DNA from: Planctomycetaceae bacterium
GTDB lineage: Bacteria > Planctomycetota > Planctomycetia > Isosphaerales > Isosphaeraceae
DNA length: 8,622 nt
Assembly (NCBI GenBank): GCA_019232645.1
Contig: JAFANO010000712.1
Coordinates: 1 to 8,622, forward strand
Direction of reading: 5' to 3'
In this document: positions 1-6,306 of the stretch, in pieces
How the letters are laid out: the number at the start of each line of letters is the position of its first letter
Numbering within the stretch: the stretch's first letter is position 1
Translations under genes and position numbers: made by a program
The notes under the pieces: model-generated
Databases searched by the model: none
The model's input: only the letters and a program-made list of their open reading frames with translations
Told to the model about the DNA's origin: nothing

Positions 1-859
1 TCAGGGCGGACCAGAGCGGGTCGGCCGCGGCCGCCTCGAGGATCGTCAGGTCGGTCCGGCCGAGCTCGGCCTTCAGGCGGTCGAGCTGCCAGGCGACCGA
101 GGCGGCGTTGTCCTCGAAGCCGATGGCGAGGGTCCAGCGGTCGGCCGGCAACCCGAGCGGCGCGCCGGCCAGGCGGGCGCCGGCGGGGTTGAGCAGCTCG
201 AGCGCCATCGGGCGGGTGGCCGAGGTGTTCAACCGCTCGAGTGCCGGGCCGAGGTCCGCGACGCCCGGGAACGGGACCCAGGCCAGCGCGGCGGCCTCGG
301 GGATCGGGCGGACCTTCAGGGTCATCTGCGCGATGATCCCGAGCGTGCCGAGCGAGCCGGTCAGGAGCTTGGGAAAGTCGTACCCGGCGACGTTCTTGAC
401 GACCCGCCCGCCCCCCTTGACCAGCGCACCGTCGGACGTGACGAAGCTGATGCCGATGATCTGGTCGCGGGGCCGCCCCGCGCCGAACCGCCGGGGTCCG
501 TTCGTGTTGGTCGCGAAGATGCCCCCCAGGGTCGCCCGGTCGGGGTGCGGCGCATCGACCAGGAGCCGCTGGCCCTGCTCGGCCAGGACCGTGCGGAGCC
601 CGGCCAGCGTCAGGCCCGCCTCGACGGTGATCGTCATGTCGGCGGCCGGGTAATCGATGATCCGGCCCAGCGCGCGGGTGTCGATCGCCACGCCGGGCGT
701 GCGGGGCACGCCCCCATAATCGAGGGCGGTGCCGCCCCCCTGCGGGTAGAGCGCGTACCCCTGCGCGACGCGCTCGATGACCGCCTGCCGGAGCGCGTCC
801 ACGGTCTCCGGCCGGTCAGTGGCGATGGCGTTGCGGCCACCGCCGAGCCGGCCACTCAT
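1..859 (-). CDS. glcE: Glycolate oxidase FAD-binding subunit GlcE (3' end missing, runs off left edge)
   Basis: GlcE is the smaller FAD-binding subunit of the membrane-associated glycolate oxidase GlcDEF, which oxidises glycolate to glyoxylate and passes electrons to the respiratory chain. The minus frame is open from ATG 859 to the window edge, giving 286 residues with no stop, so the C-terminus is missing. The sequence shows the PCMH-type FAD domain: a glycine-rich GGGTALDYGG loop (residues 41-50), GGIFATNTNGPRRFGAG (112-128), and the GlcE-typical stretch GRVVKNVAGYDFPKLLTGSLGTLGII, residues 151-176. It lies 138 bp downstream of glcD on the same strand, in the usual D-then-E order; glcF would be expected further left. 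The start is uncertain. In-frame TTG 880 adds seven residues (M-NWPETA) and has a better-spaced GGAGAG Shine-Dalgarno than ATG 859. The family call is secure. Confidence 0.93.
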   Translation of the reverse strand, partial: MSGRLGGGRNAIATDRPETVDALRQAVIERVAQGYALYPQGGGTALDYGGVPRTPGVAIDTRALGRIIDYPAADMTITVEAGLTLAGLRTVLAEQGQRLLVDAPHPDRATLGGIFATNTNGPRRFGAGRPRDQIIGISFVTSDGALVKGGGRVVKNVAGYDFPKLLTGSLGTLGIIAQMTLKVRPIPEAAALAWVPFPGVADLGPALERLNTSATRPMALELLNPAGARLAGAPLGLPADRWTLAIGFEDNAASVAWQLDRLKAELGRTDLTILEAAAADPLWSAL

Positions 860-886
860 TGCAGTCTCGGGCCAGTTCAAGGTAGG

Positions 887-892
887 CTCTCC
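887..892 (-). promoter_or_regulatory. Candidate Shine-Dalgarno favouring a TTG start for glcE
   Basis: On the minus strand GGAGAG lies 6 nt before an in-frame TTG at 880-878. ATG at 859 has only a weak purine stretch before it. Spacing and strength favour TTG 880, whereas start-codon preference favours ATG 859. The N-terminus before the FAD domain is poorly conserved in this family, so homology does not decide it. Confidence 0.4.
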
Positions 893-957
893 GGTCGTGG
901 ATCCGAGGGAAATGCGCCTTCTGTATCATCCACCACGTCGGATGGATATAACCCACC

Positions 958-971
958 AGAATGAGCATTCT
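958..971. promoter_or_regulatory. Short palindrome in the glcD-glcE gap
   Basis: AGAATG-AG-CATTCT is a perfect 6-bp inverted repeat with a 2-bp centre, starting 26 bp after the glcD stop in an AT-richer gap. It could be a protein-binding site or a small hairpin in a glcDE transcript. There is no T-run, so it is a poor intrinsic terminator. It could be chance, and function is unproven. Confidence 0.25.
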
Positions 972-997
972 ACTAGATCAAGAGGAAACCGCCCTGG

Positions 998-2458
998 TCA
1001 GGCCGACGCGCGATGTCCCGGGCTCTTCCGCTCGATGCACCCCGCGCCGCCGGGGAGCTTCTTATCGGGGCTGCACCGGACCTCGGGGTTGAACGTGTTC
1101 CGCAGGGCGACCATCGCCGCCAAGTCCTCGGGCGTGAAGAGCTTGGGCATGAACTCCATCTTCTCGACGCCGATGCCGTGCTCTCCCGTGACACTCCCGC
1201 CGCAGGCGATGCACTCCTCGAGGATCTCGCGGCTCGCCAGGAGGACGCGACGGACCTGATCGGCGTCGCGCTCGTCGAACATCAGGATCGGATGGATGTT
1301 GCCGTCGCCGGCGTGGAAGACATTGGCGATCCAGATGTTGTGGCGCTCGCTGACCTGCGAGATGTACCGCAGGATGTGCGGCAGCTTGGTGCGCGGGACG
1401 ACGCCATCCTGGGTGCAGAAGGACGGGGTGAGGCGGCCGATGGCGCCGAAGGCCCCCTTGCGGCTCTTCCAGATCGCCATGTAATCGGGCTCCTTGCGGG
1501 TCCGCCAGGCGACCGACTTCTGGACCGAGCCGCCGTGCGCCTGGACGATCTCGGCGATCGCCTGCGCCTCGCGGTCGAGCCCGGCGTCGATGCCATCGAC
1601 CTCGATGATGAGGATGGCGCCGGCGTCGGTCGGGAAGCCGAACTTGAAGGCCTGTTCGACGGCCTTGATCATCAGGGTATCGAGCATCTCCAGGGCCGCG
1701 GGGACGATCCCGGCGGCGATGATGCCGCTGACCGTCTCGGTCGCCTGGTCGACGCTGTCGAAGACGCCGAGCAGGGTCCGGCCCGACTCGGGGTCGCGGG
1801 TCAGGCCGACGGTCACCTTGGTGACGACGCCGAAGGTCCCCTCATGGCCGACGATCAGGCCGGTCAGGTCGTAGCCGGGGTTCTCCTCGGTGATGCCGCC
1901 GGTCTGCCAGACCGAGCCGTCGGGCAGGACCAGCTCGACGCCCCGGACGTGGTTGACGGTCACGCCGTACTTGAGCGTGTGCGGGCCCCCCGAGTTGGTC
2001 GCGACGTTGCCGCCGATGGTGCAGGCCGGCTGGCTCGAGGGATCGGGGGCGTAGTGGAACCCGGTCCCGGCCAGCGCGCGGGTCAGCCAGAGGTTGACGA
2101 CCCCCGGCTCGACGATCGCGTACCGGTCGCGGGTGCTGATCTCGAGAATCCGCTTCATCCGGGTCAAGCAGATCATCACCCCGCCGCCGACGGCCAGCGT
2201 GCCCCCGGCCAAGCTCGTCCCGGCCCCGCGCGGGACGAACTGGACGTCGTGTCGGTTGCAGAGCTTGACCACCTCGACCACCTGCTCCGTCGAGGTCGGG
2301 AAGACGACCACGTCGGGAACGCTCTTCTCGAGGACGAAGCCATCGCATTCGTAGACCACCAGCTCGTCGTGGTTGTACATCAGGTTGTCCGCCCCGACGG
2401 CTGCGGTCAGGTCGGCCAGGAGGTCTGTGGAGATCTGCGATTCAGAGGTGACGGACAT
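998..2458 (-). CDS. glcD: Glycolate oxidase subunit GlcD, FAD-linked
   Basis: GlcD is the large catalytic FAD subunit of glycolate oxidase (glycolate to glyoxylate) and belongs to the vanillyl-alcohol-oxidase/PCMH flavoprotein superfamily. The product is 486 residues, close to the ~499 of E. coli GlcD. The N-terminal half is the FAD-binding domain: FVPRGAGTSLAGGTLAVGGG (residues 74-93), CTIGGNVATNSGG (146-158), GVELVLPDGSVWQTGG (173-188) and GHEGTFGVVTKVTVGL (204-219). The C-terminal oxidase domain carries the hallmark FHAGDGNIHP (381-390), GGSVTGEHGIGVEKM (420-434) and the terminal NPEVRCSPDKKLPG (457-470). I chose ATG 2458 because homology begins there (SVTSESQISTDLLADL). The frame stays open upstream to 2605, but those ~49 residues are Arg-rich and unlike the family. 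A GAGGG lies about 12 nt before the ATG, a somewhat long spacing. D-lactate dehydrogenase is the nearest alternative, but the partner glcE and the glyoxylate genes opposite support glycolate. Confidence 0.95.
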   Translation of the reverse strand: MSVTSESQISTDLLADLTAAVGADNLMYNHDELVVYECDGFVLEKSVPDVVVFPTSTEQVVEVVKLCNRHDVQFVPRGAGTSLAGGTLAVGGGVMICLTRMKRILEISTRDRYAIVEPGVVNLWLTRALAGTGFHYAPDPSSQPACTIGGNVATNSGGPHTLKYGVTVNHVRGVELVLPDGSVWQTGGITEENPGYDLTGLIVGHEGTFGVVTKVTVGLTRDPESGRTLLGVFDSVDQATETVSGIIAAGIVPAALEMLDTLMIKAVEQAFKFGFPTDAGAILIIEVDGIDAGLDREAQAIAEIVQAHGGSVQKSVAWRTRKEPDYMAIWKSRKGAFGAIGRLTPSFCTQDGVVPRTKLPHILRYISQVSERHNIWIANVFHAGDGNIHPILMFDERDADQVRRVLLASREILEECIACGGSVTGEHGIGVEKMEFMPKLFTPEDLAAMVALRNTFNPEVRCSPDKKLPGGAGCIERKSPGHRASA

Positions 2459-2720
2459 CGGTGGCACGGCCCTCGCTCTCGGGTATGAATAAGATCGAAG
2501 GGATACAAGAACCAGCTTAATGACCCTCCGCGCCAGTCGCCACACTCGACAGGCGAGCCGACTTCGGCGCGGCCCTCCTGCGGGACCTGCTGGGGCCTGA
2601 CACACGGGGACTACACCTCAGCTCCACGGGGGAGGGCCGGGATGTGGAAGTCTCGCAAGGGGTCGAGACTCGATGCAGACCTTCAGACCGGGGTAAGCAC
2701 CTTTGAAGTAGGTGGGGACA

Positions 2721-2850
2721 CTATCCCACCTTCCAGGGCCTTGCCCAGAACGCATCCCATTGGCCCTTCTCGCTCAAGAACAGGGCGCGGAGGATAGTCC
2801 ATACGGTGCACTTGGTCCTCGAAGTACGTCACCGTCTCCTCCCATCAGGC
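2721..2850 (-). pseudogene. Probable transposase remnant (possibly ISKra4-like)
   Basis: Reading the minus strand, one frame gives WEETVTYFEDQVHRMDYP. An overlapping frame gives TILRALFLSEKGQWDAFWARP and then stops at 2721. Both phrases resemble the C-terminal part of ISKra4-like transposases, in which an RMDYPRYR-type block is followed some distance later by a LRALFLS-type block before the stop. Here they sit in different frames with the intervening block missing, which would fit an internal deletion plus frameshift. There is no start codon, no DDE residues are identifiable and no element ends are visible. The similarity is from memory of family phrases and is modest. A chance resemblance is possible. 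Confidence 0.33.
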
Positions 2851-2917
2851 ATTTCTCACCCTAGGTTGCATTATGATCTGTTTAAAACTTATGTGCTAGG
2901 AGTCAATTTTGTTAGGG

Positions 2918-3015
2918 CCTCTTAGAAACTATTATCCGAAAATGATCCCAACCTCTTTATTTTCGAGACTTCTGAAAGTCTAAAGGACGTTTTTCGGACA
3001 GTCTCTTTATAGAGG
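2918..3015. repeat. MITE-like imperfect inverted repeat with inner hairpin
   Basis: A 25-bp arm at 2918-2942 (CCTCTTAGAAACTATT then ATCCGAAAA) pairs imperfectly with 2991-3015 (TTTTCGGACAGTCTCTTT then ATAGAGG): 17 of 25 positions, with perfect blocks of 8 bp at the inner end and 5 bp at the outer end. Between them AGACTT-CTGA-AAGTCT (2966-2981) is a perfect 6-bp stem with a 4-nt loop. The octamer CTCTTTAT also repeats directly at 2953-2960 and 3003-3010. The whole ~98 bp is AT-rich in a GC-rich genome. It could be a miniature inverted-repeat element or the joined ends of a lost IS. No convincing target-site duplication is visible. Confidence 0.35.
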
Positions 3016-3025
3016 TTTTTGTCAC

Positions 3026-3054
3026 TTGACACGGCCGGCGGGGCGGAGCATAGT
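3026..3054 (+). promoter_or_regulatory. Candidate sigma70-like promoter
   Basis: TTGACA at 3026-3031 is a perfect -35 consensus. It is followed after exactly 17 bp by CATAGT (3049-3054), which matches 4 of 6 bases of the -10 consensus. It points toward gcl but lies about 400 bp upstream, so it would make a long leader. It could instead be a promoter belonging to the adjoining AT-rich element. Planctomycete promoter consensus is poorly defined, so this is a motif match only. Confidence 0.3.
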
Positions 3055-3385
3055 GACCCGTTGGCGAGCGGTGACTTCGTCGCCCATGGGAACTTCCGCG
3101 GTACGGCTGCCGGCGGTTGCCCGCGGAGGTCACTTCACTCAGGACAGGCGGTTGGGGGGTGCCGACCGACGGGAAGGTGCACCATTTCGTCATCGACCTC
3201 GACGATGCGTTGGCGGATCGCACCAGGGATCCGTAGCAGGGAGTCCCGAGGGATGCCGCAGGGATGCGACGGGGTCGAGGATGATCAACCCGGGATGGCG
3301 TTGCCCGGAAACCCGAGTCTGACATCAGATCCGGCGGGTCCTTGTCGCGGCCGACTGGGGGTGGGCGCTCCCTCCGCCCTCGTGC

Positions 3386-3406
3386 GTGGGAATTGAATTA
3401 TTCCAC
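3386..3406. promoter_or_regulatory. Operator-like palindrome upstream of gcl
   Basis: GTGGGAAT-TGAATT-ATTCCAC is an inverted repeat of GTGGAAT/ATTCCAC with one extra G in the left arm and a 6-bp AT-rich spacer. It lies about 48 bp before the gcl GTG, the expected position for a regulator-binding site near a promoter. A further ATTCCC at 3421-3426 partly repeats the arm. No clear -35/-10 pair is visible beside it. The regulator is unknown and none is encoded in the window. Confidence 0.35.
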
Positions 3407-3453
3407 ATGCTGATACTTGCATTCCCGAACTACACGAGGGAGGAGCATCAATC

Positions 3454-5271
3454 GTGGCCAAGATGACGTCGATTCAGGCGGCGGTGCACGTGTTGGAGAG
3501 TGAAGGGGTGAGCCTGGCCTTCGGCATCCCGGGCGCGGCGATCCTGCCGCTTTACGAGGCGCTCAAGACCAGCCACATCCGGCATGTCCTGGTACGTCAC
3601 GAGGAGGGGGGGACGCACGCCGCGGAGGGCTACACCCGCGCCGCGTCGGGGAAGATCGGCGTATGCCTCGGCACGTCGGGGCCGGCCGGCACCAACATGG
3701 TGACCGGCCTCTACTCGGCGATTGCCGACAGCATCCCGATCCTGTGCATCACGGGACAGGCGCCTCGCGCCAACCTGCACAAGGAGGACTTCCAGGCGAT
3801 CAACACCTCCTCGATCACGCGTCCGGTGACCAAGTGGTCGACGACCGTGTTGGAGGCCGCGCAGGTGCCCTGGGCGTTCCGGAAGGCCTTCCAGTTGATG
3901 CGCTCGGGGAGGCCGGGGCCGGCGCACATCGACCTCCCGCTCGACGTGCAGAAGGAGGTGATCGAATACGACCCGGAGACCGACGGCCCGCTGCCGGTGA
4001 GCAAGCCGGCCCCCCACCCGAGGGCCGTCGAGCAGATGCTCGATATGCTCTTCACCGCCGATCGGCCGCTGATCGTGGCGGGGGGCGGGATCATCAACGC
4101 TGACGCCTCCGACTTGCTGGTCGAGTTCGCCGAGATCACCAACACGCCGGTCGTGCCGACCTTGATGGGCTGGGGGAGCATCCCCGACGACCACCCGCTC
4201 AACGCGGGGATGGTCGGGCTGCAGACGCAGCACCGTTACGGCAACGCGACCTTCCTGGAGAGCGACTTCGTGCTCGGCATCGGCAACCGCTGGGCCAACC
4301 GGCACACCGGCAGCCTCGGCGTCTACACCCGCGGGCGCCGGTTCGTGCACGTCGACATCGAGCCGACCCAGATCGGCCGCGTCTTCTGCCCCGACCTCGG
4401 CATCGTCGCCGATGCGCGGCTGGCGCTCGAGGCGTTCGTCGACGCGGCGCGCCAGCGCCAGCGGGCGGGGGAGATCCCGACGCGAACCGAATGGCGCGAA
4501 GCGGTCTCCGGACGCAAACGGACGATGCTGCGCCGCACCGACTTCGACAATGTGCCGATCAAGCCGCAGCGCGTGTTCCAGGAGATCAATGAGGCGTTCG
4601 ACCGCGACACGCAGTTCGTCACGGCCATCGGCCTTTATCAGATCGCGTCGGGCCAGTTCCAGCACGTCTACAAGCCGCGGAACTACCTGGTCTGCGGCCA
4701 GGCCGGCCCGCTCGGCTGGGAGGTCTCGGCCTGCACCGGGGCCAAGCTCGCCAACCCGGAGAAGGAGGTCGTCGGGATCGTCGGCGATTACTCGCTGCAG
4801 TTCCTCTTCGAGGAGCTCGCGGTGGCGGCGCAATACCAGGTCCCGTTCGTCCTGATCGTGCTGAACAATGCCTATCTCGGCCTGATCCGCCAGGCGGAGC
4901 GGGCCTACAAGATGGATTACGAAGTCCAGCTCAGCTTCTCCAACATCAACGCCCCGGAGATCGGCGACTACGGCGTTGACCACGTCAAGGCGGCGGAGGC
5001 ATTCGGGTGCCTGGCGACCCGGGTCTTCGAGCCCGGTCGCATCAGCGAGGCGATCGCCTGGGCGCGCCGAGAATCCGAGCGGCGGCGCGTGCCGGCGCTG
5101 GTCGAGGTGATCACGGAGCGGGTCACCAACATCGCGATGGGCCCGGAGATCGACCGGATCACCGAGTTCGAAGAGATCCTCGACGTGCACGATGGGCAGC
5201 TCGTGGCCTCCGATAAGCACATCGAGGCCGCCCACGCCGAACCGGCACATGAGCACGCCACACTTGATTAG
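3454..5271 (+). CDS. gcl: Glyoxylate carboligase (tartronate-semialdehyde synthase)
   Basis: Gcl condenses two glyoxylate molecules to tartronate semialdehyde with loss of CO2, using ThDP, Mg2+ and bound FAD; it is cytosolic. The product is 605 residues (E. coli Gcl 593) and follows the family end to end: [15 protein letters not shown] (23-37), [13 protein letters not shown] (69-81), [17 protein letters not shown] (99-115), [15 protein letters not shown] (148-162), [13 protein letters not shown] (275-287), [19 protein letters not shown] (300-318), CGQAGPLGW (414-422) and the ThDP/metal motif from GDYS (444-447) to NN (471-472). The GTG start gives the conserved MAKM N-terminus and has AGGAG (3441-3445) 8 nt upstream; ATG 3463 is less likely. 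Oddity: residue 50 in RHEEGG is Glu, aligned with Val51 of E. coli Gcl (RHVEGA). Acetolactate synthase is the nearest alternative, but the body is clearly Gcl-like and hyi and glxR follow. Confidence 0.95.
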   Translation: MAKMTSIQAAVHVLESEGVSLAFGIPGAAILPLYEALKTSHIRHVLVRHEEGGTHAAEGYTRAASGKIGVCLGTSGPAGTNMVTGLYSAIADSIPILCITGQAPRANLHKEDFQAINTSSITRPVTKWSTTVLEAAQVPWAFRKAFQLMRSGRPGPAHIDLPLDVQKEVIEYDPETDGPLPVSKPAPHPRAVEQMLDMLFTADRPLIVAGGGIINADASDLLVEFAEITNTPVVPTLMGWGSIPDDHPLNAGMVGLQTQHRYGNATFLESDFVLGIGNRWANRHTGSLGVYTRGRRFVHVDIEPTQIGRVFCPDLGIVADARLALEAFVDAARQRQRAGEIPTRTEWREAVSGRKRTMLRRTDFDNVPIKPQRVFQEINEAFDRDTQFVTAIGLYQIASGQFQHVYKPRNYLVCGQAGPLGWEVSACTGAKLANPEKEVVGIVGDYSLQFLFEELAVAAQYQVPFVLIVLNNAYLGLIRQAERAYKMDYEVQLSFSNINAPEIGDYGVDHVKAAEAFGCLATRVFEPGRISEAIAWARRESERRRVPALVEVITERVTNIAMGPEIDRITEFEEILDVHDGQLVASDKHIEAAHAEPAHEHATLD

Positions 5272-5391
5272 CGGCAGCTCCACGCAATACGCGATCCGCG
5301 GGACGACAAATCATTACGGGTCCCAGGAATGGCCTGCGCGGCCTCATGGATTTCACATCTGAAAGGGGTACGAGGAGGTTTCTCAGACAGA

Positions 5392-5428
5392 TGTCGGGTG
5401 GGCCTCGCTGCACTCGGCCCACCCGACA
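5392..5428 (+). terminator. Perfect 13-bp hairpin between gcl and hyi
   Basis: TGTCGGGTGGGCC (5392-5404) and its exact complement GGCCCACCCGACA (5416-5428) flank an 11-nt loop. It lies 121 nt after the gcl stop and 64 nt before the hyi ATG. No T-run follows, so it is not a classical intrinsic terminator. It may be a partial terminator, an mRNA-stabilising or processing hairpin that lowers hyi-glxR expression relative to gcl, or a U-tract-less terminator. The stem is directly visible; the role is inference. Confidence 0.55.
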
Positions 5429-5492
5429 CGAAGGCTTCTCGTTCACCCACTGAGAATCCCCGGACCCGGTCCGCTACCCCGAGGGAACGACC

Positions 5493-6305
5493 ATGCCCCG
5501 CTTCTCCGCCAATCTGTCCCTGCTCTTCACCGAGATCGGCTTCTTGGACCGGTTCGCCGCCGCGGCGGAGGCCGGTTTCGAGGGCGCCGAGTTCATGTTC
5601 CCCTACGGATACGATAAGGGTCGCCTGGCCGACCTGCTGCACGAGCACGGCCTCACCCTGGTGTTGCACAATCTGCCCGCGGGCGACTGGGCCGCCGGCG
5701 ATCGCGGCATCGCCTGCCTGCCCGACCGGGTCGGAGAGTTCCGCGCGGGGGTTGAGGAGGGGGTCGCGTACGCGACCGCGTTGGGCTGCCCGCGCTTGAA
5801 CTGCCTCGGCGGCATCGTGCCGCCGGACGTCGACGCGGCGCGCGCGCGGGACACCCTCATCGCGAACCTCGCCTACGCCGCCGAACGTCTCGCCGAGGCC
5901 GGCATCGAGCTGCTGGTCGAGCCGGTCAACACGCGCGACATCCCGGGCTTCTTCCCATCTCGCACGGCCCAGGTCCGGGAGATCTTCGACGTGGTCGGCG
6001 CGGGCAATCTGCGCCTGCAGCTCGACCTCTACCACACGCAGGTCATGGAGGGCGACCTGGCGCACACGATCGAGACCCTCCTGCCGATCATCGGTCATCT
6101 GCAAGTGGCCGACAACCCGGGGCGGCACGAGCCGGGCACCGGAGAGATCAACTTCGGCTTCCTCTTCAAGCTCATCGACGACCTCGGGTATGACGGCTGG
6201 ATCGGCTGCGAGTATCGGCCGAAGGCGGACACGTCCTCCGGGCTCGGCTGGCTCGCGCCGTACCTCGACCGCGCCAGTCGACGTCACCTCACCGGGAGAG
6301 AGTAG
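5493..6305 (+). CDS. hyi: Hydroxypyruvate isomerase
   Basis: Hyi interconverts hydroxypyruvate and tartronate semialdehyde, a side entry to the glyoxylate-to-glycerate route. It is a cytosolic TIM-barrel protein of the xylose-isomerase-like (AP endonuclease 2) superfamily. The product has 270 residues (E. coli Hyi 258). Matches run the full length: RFSANLSLLF (3-12), EFMFPYGYD (33-41), LHNLPAGDWAAGDRGIAC (58-75), NCLGG (103-107), LLVEPVNTRDIPGF (140-153), LQLDLYHTQVMEGDL (175-189), GHLQVADNPGRHEPGTGEIN (201-220) and DGWIGCEYRPK (234-244). Likely metal/catalytic residues Glu143, Asp178, Gln204 and Glu240 are all present. The ATG is preceded by GAGGGA at 5481-5486 with 6-nt spacing, and homology starts at residue 1. 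It lies 221 bp after gcl and one base before glxR. Nothing suggests decay; the C-terminus carries a short basic tail. Confidence 0.95.
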   Translation: MPRFSANLSLLFTEIGFLDRFAAAAEAGFEGAEFMFPYGYDKGRLADLLHEHGLTLVLHNLPAGDWAAGDRGIACLPDRVGEFRAGVEEGVAYATALGCPRLNCLGGIVPPDVDAARARDTLIANLAYAAERLAEAGIELLVEPVNTRDIPGFFPSRTAQVREIFDVVGAGNLRLQLDLYHTQVMEGDLAHTIETLLPIIGHLQVADNPGRHEPGTGEINFGFLFKLIDDLGYDGWIGCEYRPKADTSSGLGWLAPYLDRASRRHLTGRE

Positions 6306-6306
6306 C

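Larger units (their letters stand above)
2459..3453. other. 995-bp divergent intergenic region with IS debris
   Basis: This stretch separates the divergent glcD and gcl starts, so it should contain promoters for both arms. It is composite. 2459-2640 is GC-rich with no gene seen. 2721-2850 looks like a transposase scrap on the minus strand. 2860-3020 is a clear AT-rich patch with an imperfect inverted repeat and an inner hairpin. 3026-3054 has a sigma70-like promoter match. 3060-3385 is GC-rich, with frames that do not translate into a recognisable protein. 3386-3406 is an operator-like palindrome ahead of gcl. It is far longer than a divergent promoter region needs, consistent with insertion and decay. 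Confidence 0.7.

Noticed and set aside
1013..2488. 491-codon open frame antisense to glcD
   Set aside because: Low-complexity Asp/Gly/Arg/Ala-rich translation, with no domain, mirrors the GlcD codons.
2459..2605. 49-residue N-terminal extension of GlcD
   Set aside because: Arg-rich, unlike GlcD N-termini. Homology starts at ATG 2458.
2860..3020. CRISPR array or tRNA in the AT-rich patch
   Set aside because: There are no regularly spaced repeats and no cloverleaf. Only one imperfect inverted repeat and one octamer repeat are present.
3003..3020. Intrinsic terminator (CTCT-TTAT-AGAG followed by G and five T)
   Set aside because: The stem is only 4 bp, too weak to call, and no gene ends just before it.
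3160..3234. Protein-like phrases in 3060-3390 (for example VHHFVIDLDDALADRTRDP on plus, IRQRIVEVDDEMVHLPVGR on minus)
   Set aside because: They are two strands of the same bases, both stop quickly, have no family match I recognise and lack a plausible gene structure. They could be relics, but I cannot support a call.
3448..5283. 611-codon open frame antisense to gcl
   Set aside because: It is the third-position shadow of a GC-rich gene. It is rich in Arg, Asp, Leu and Val with no recognisable domain, while the plus strand matches Gcl end to end.
6190..6306. Upstream in-frame extension of glxR
   Set aside because: It lies inside hyi, and dehydrogenase homology and the Shine-Dalgarno both point to ATG 6307.
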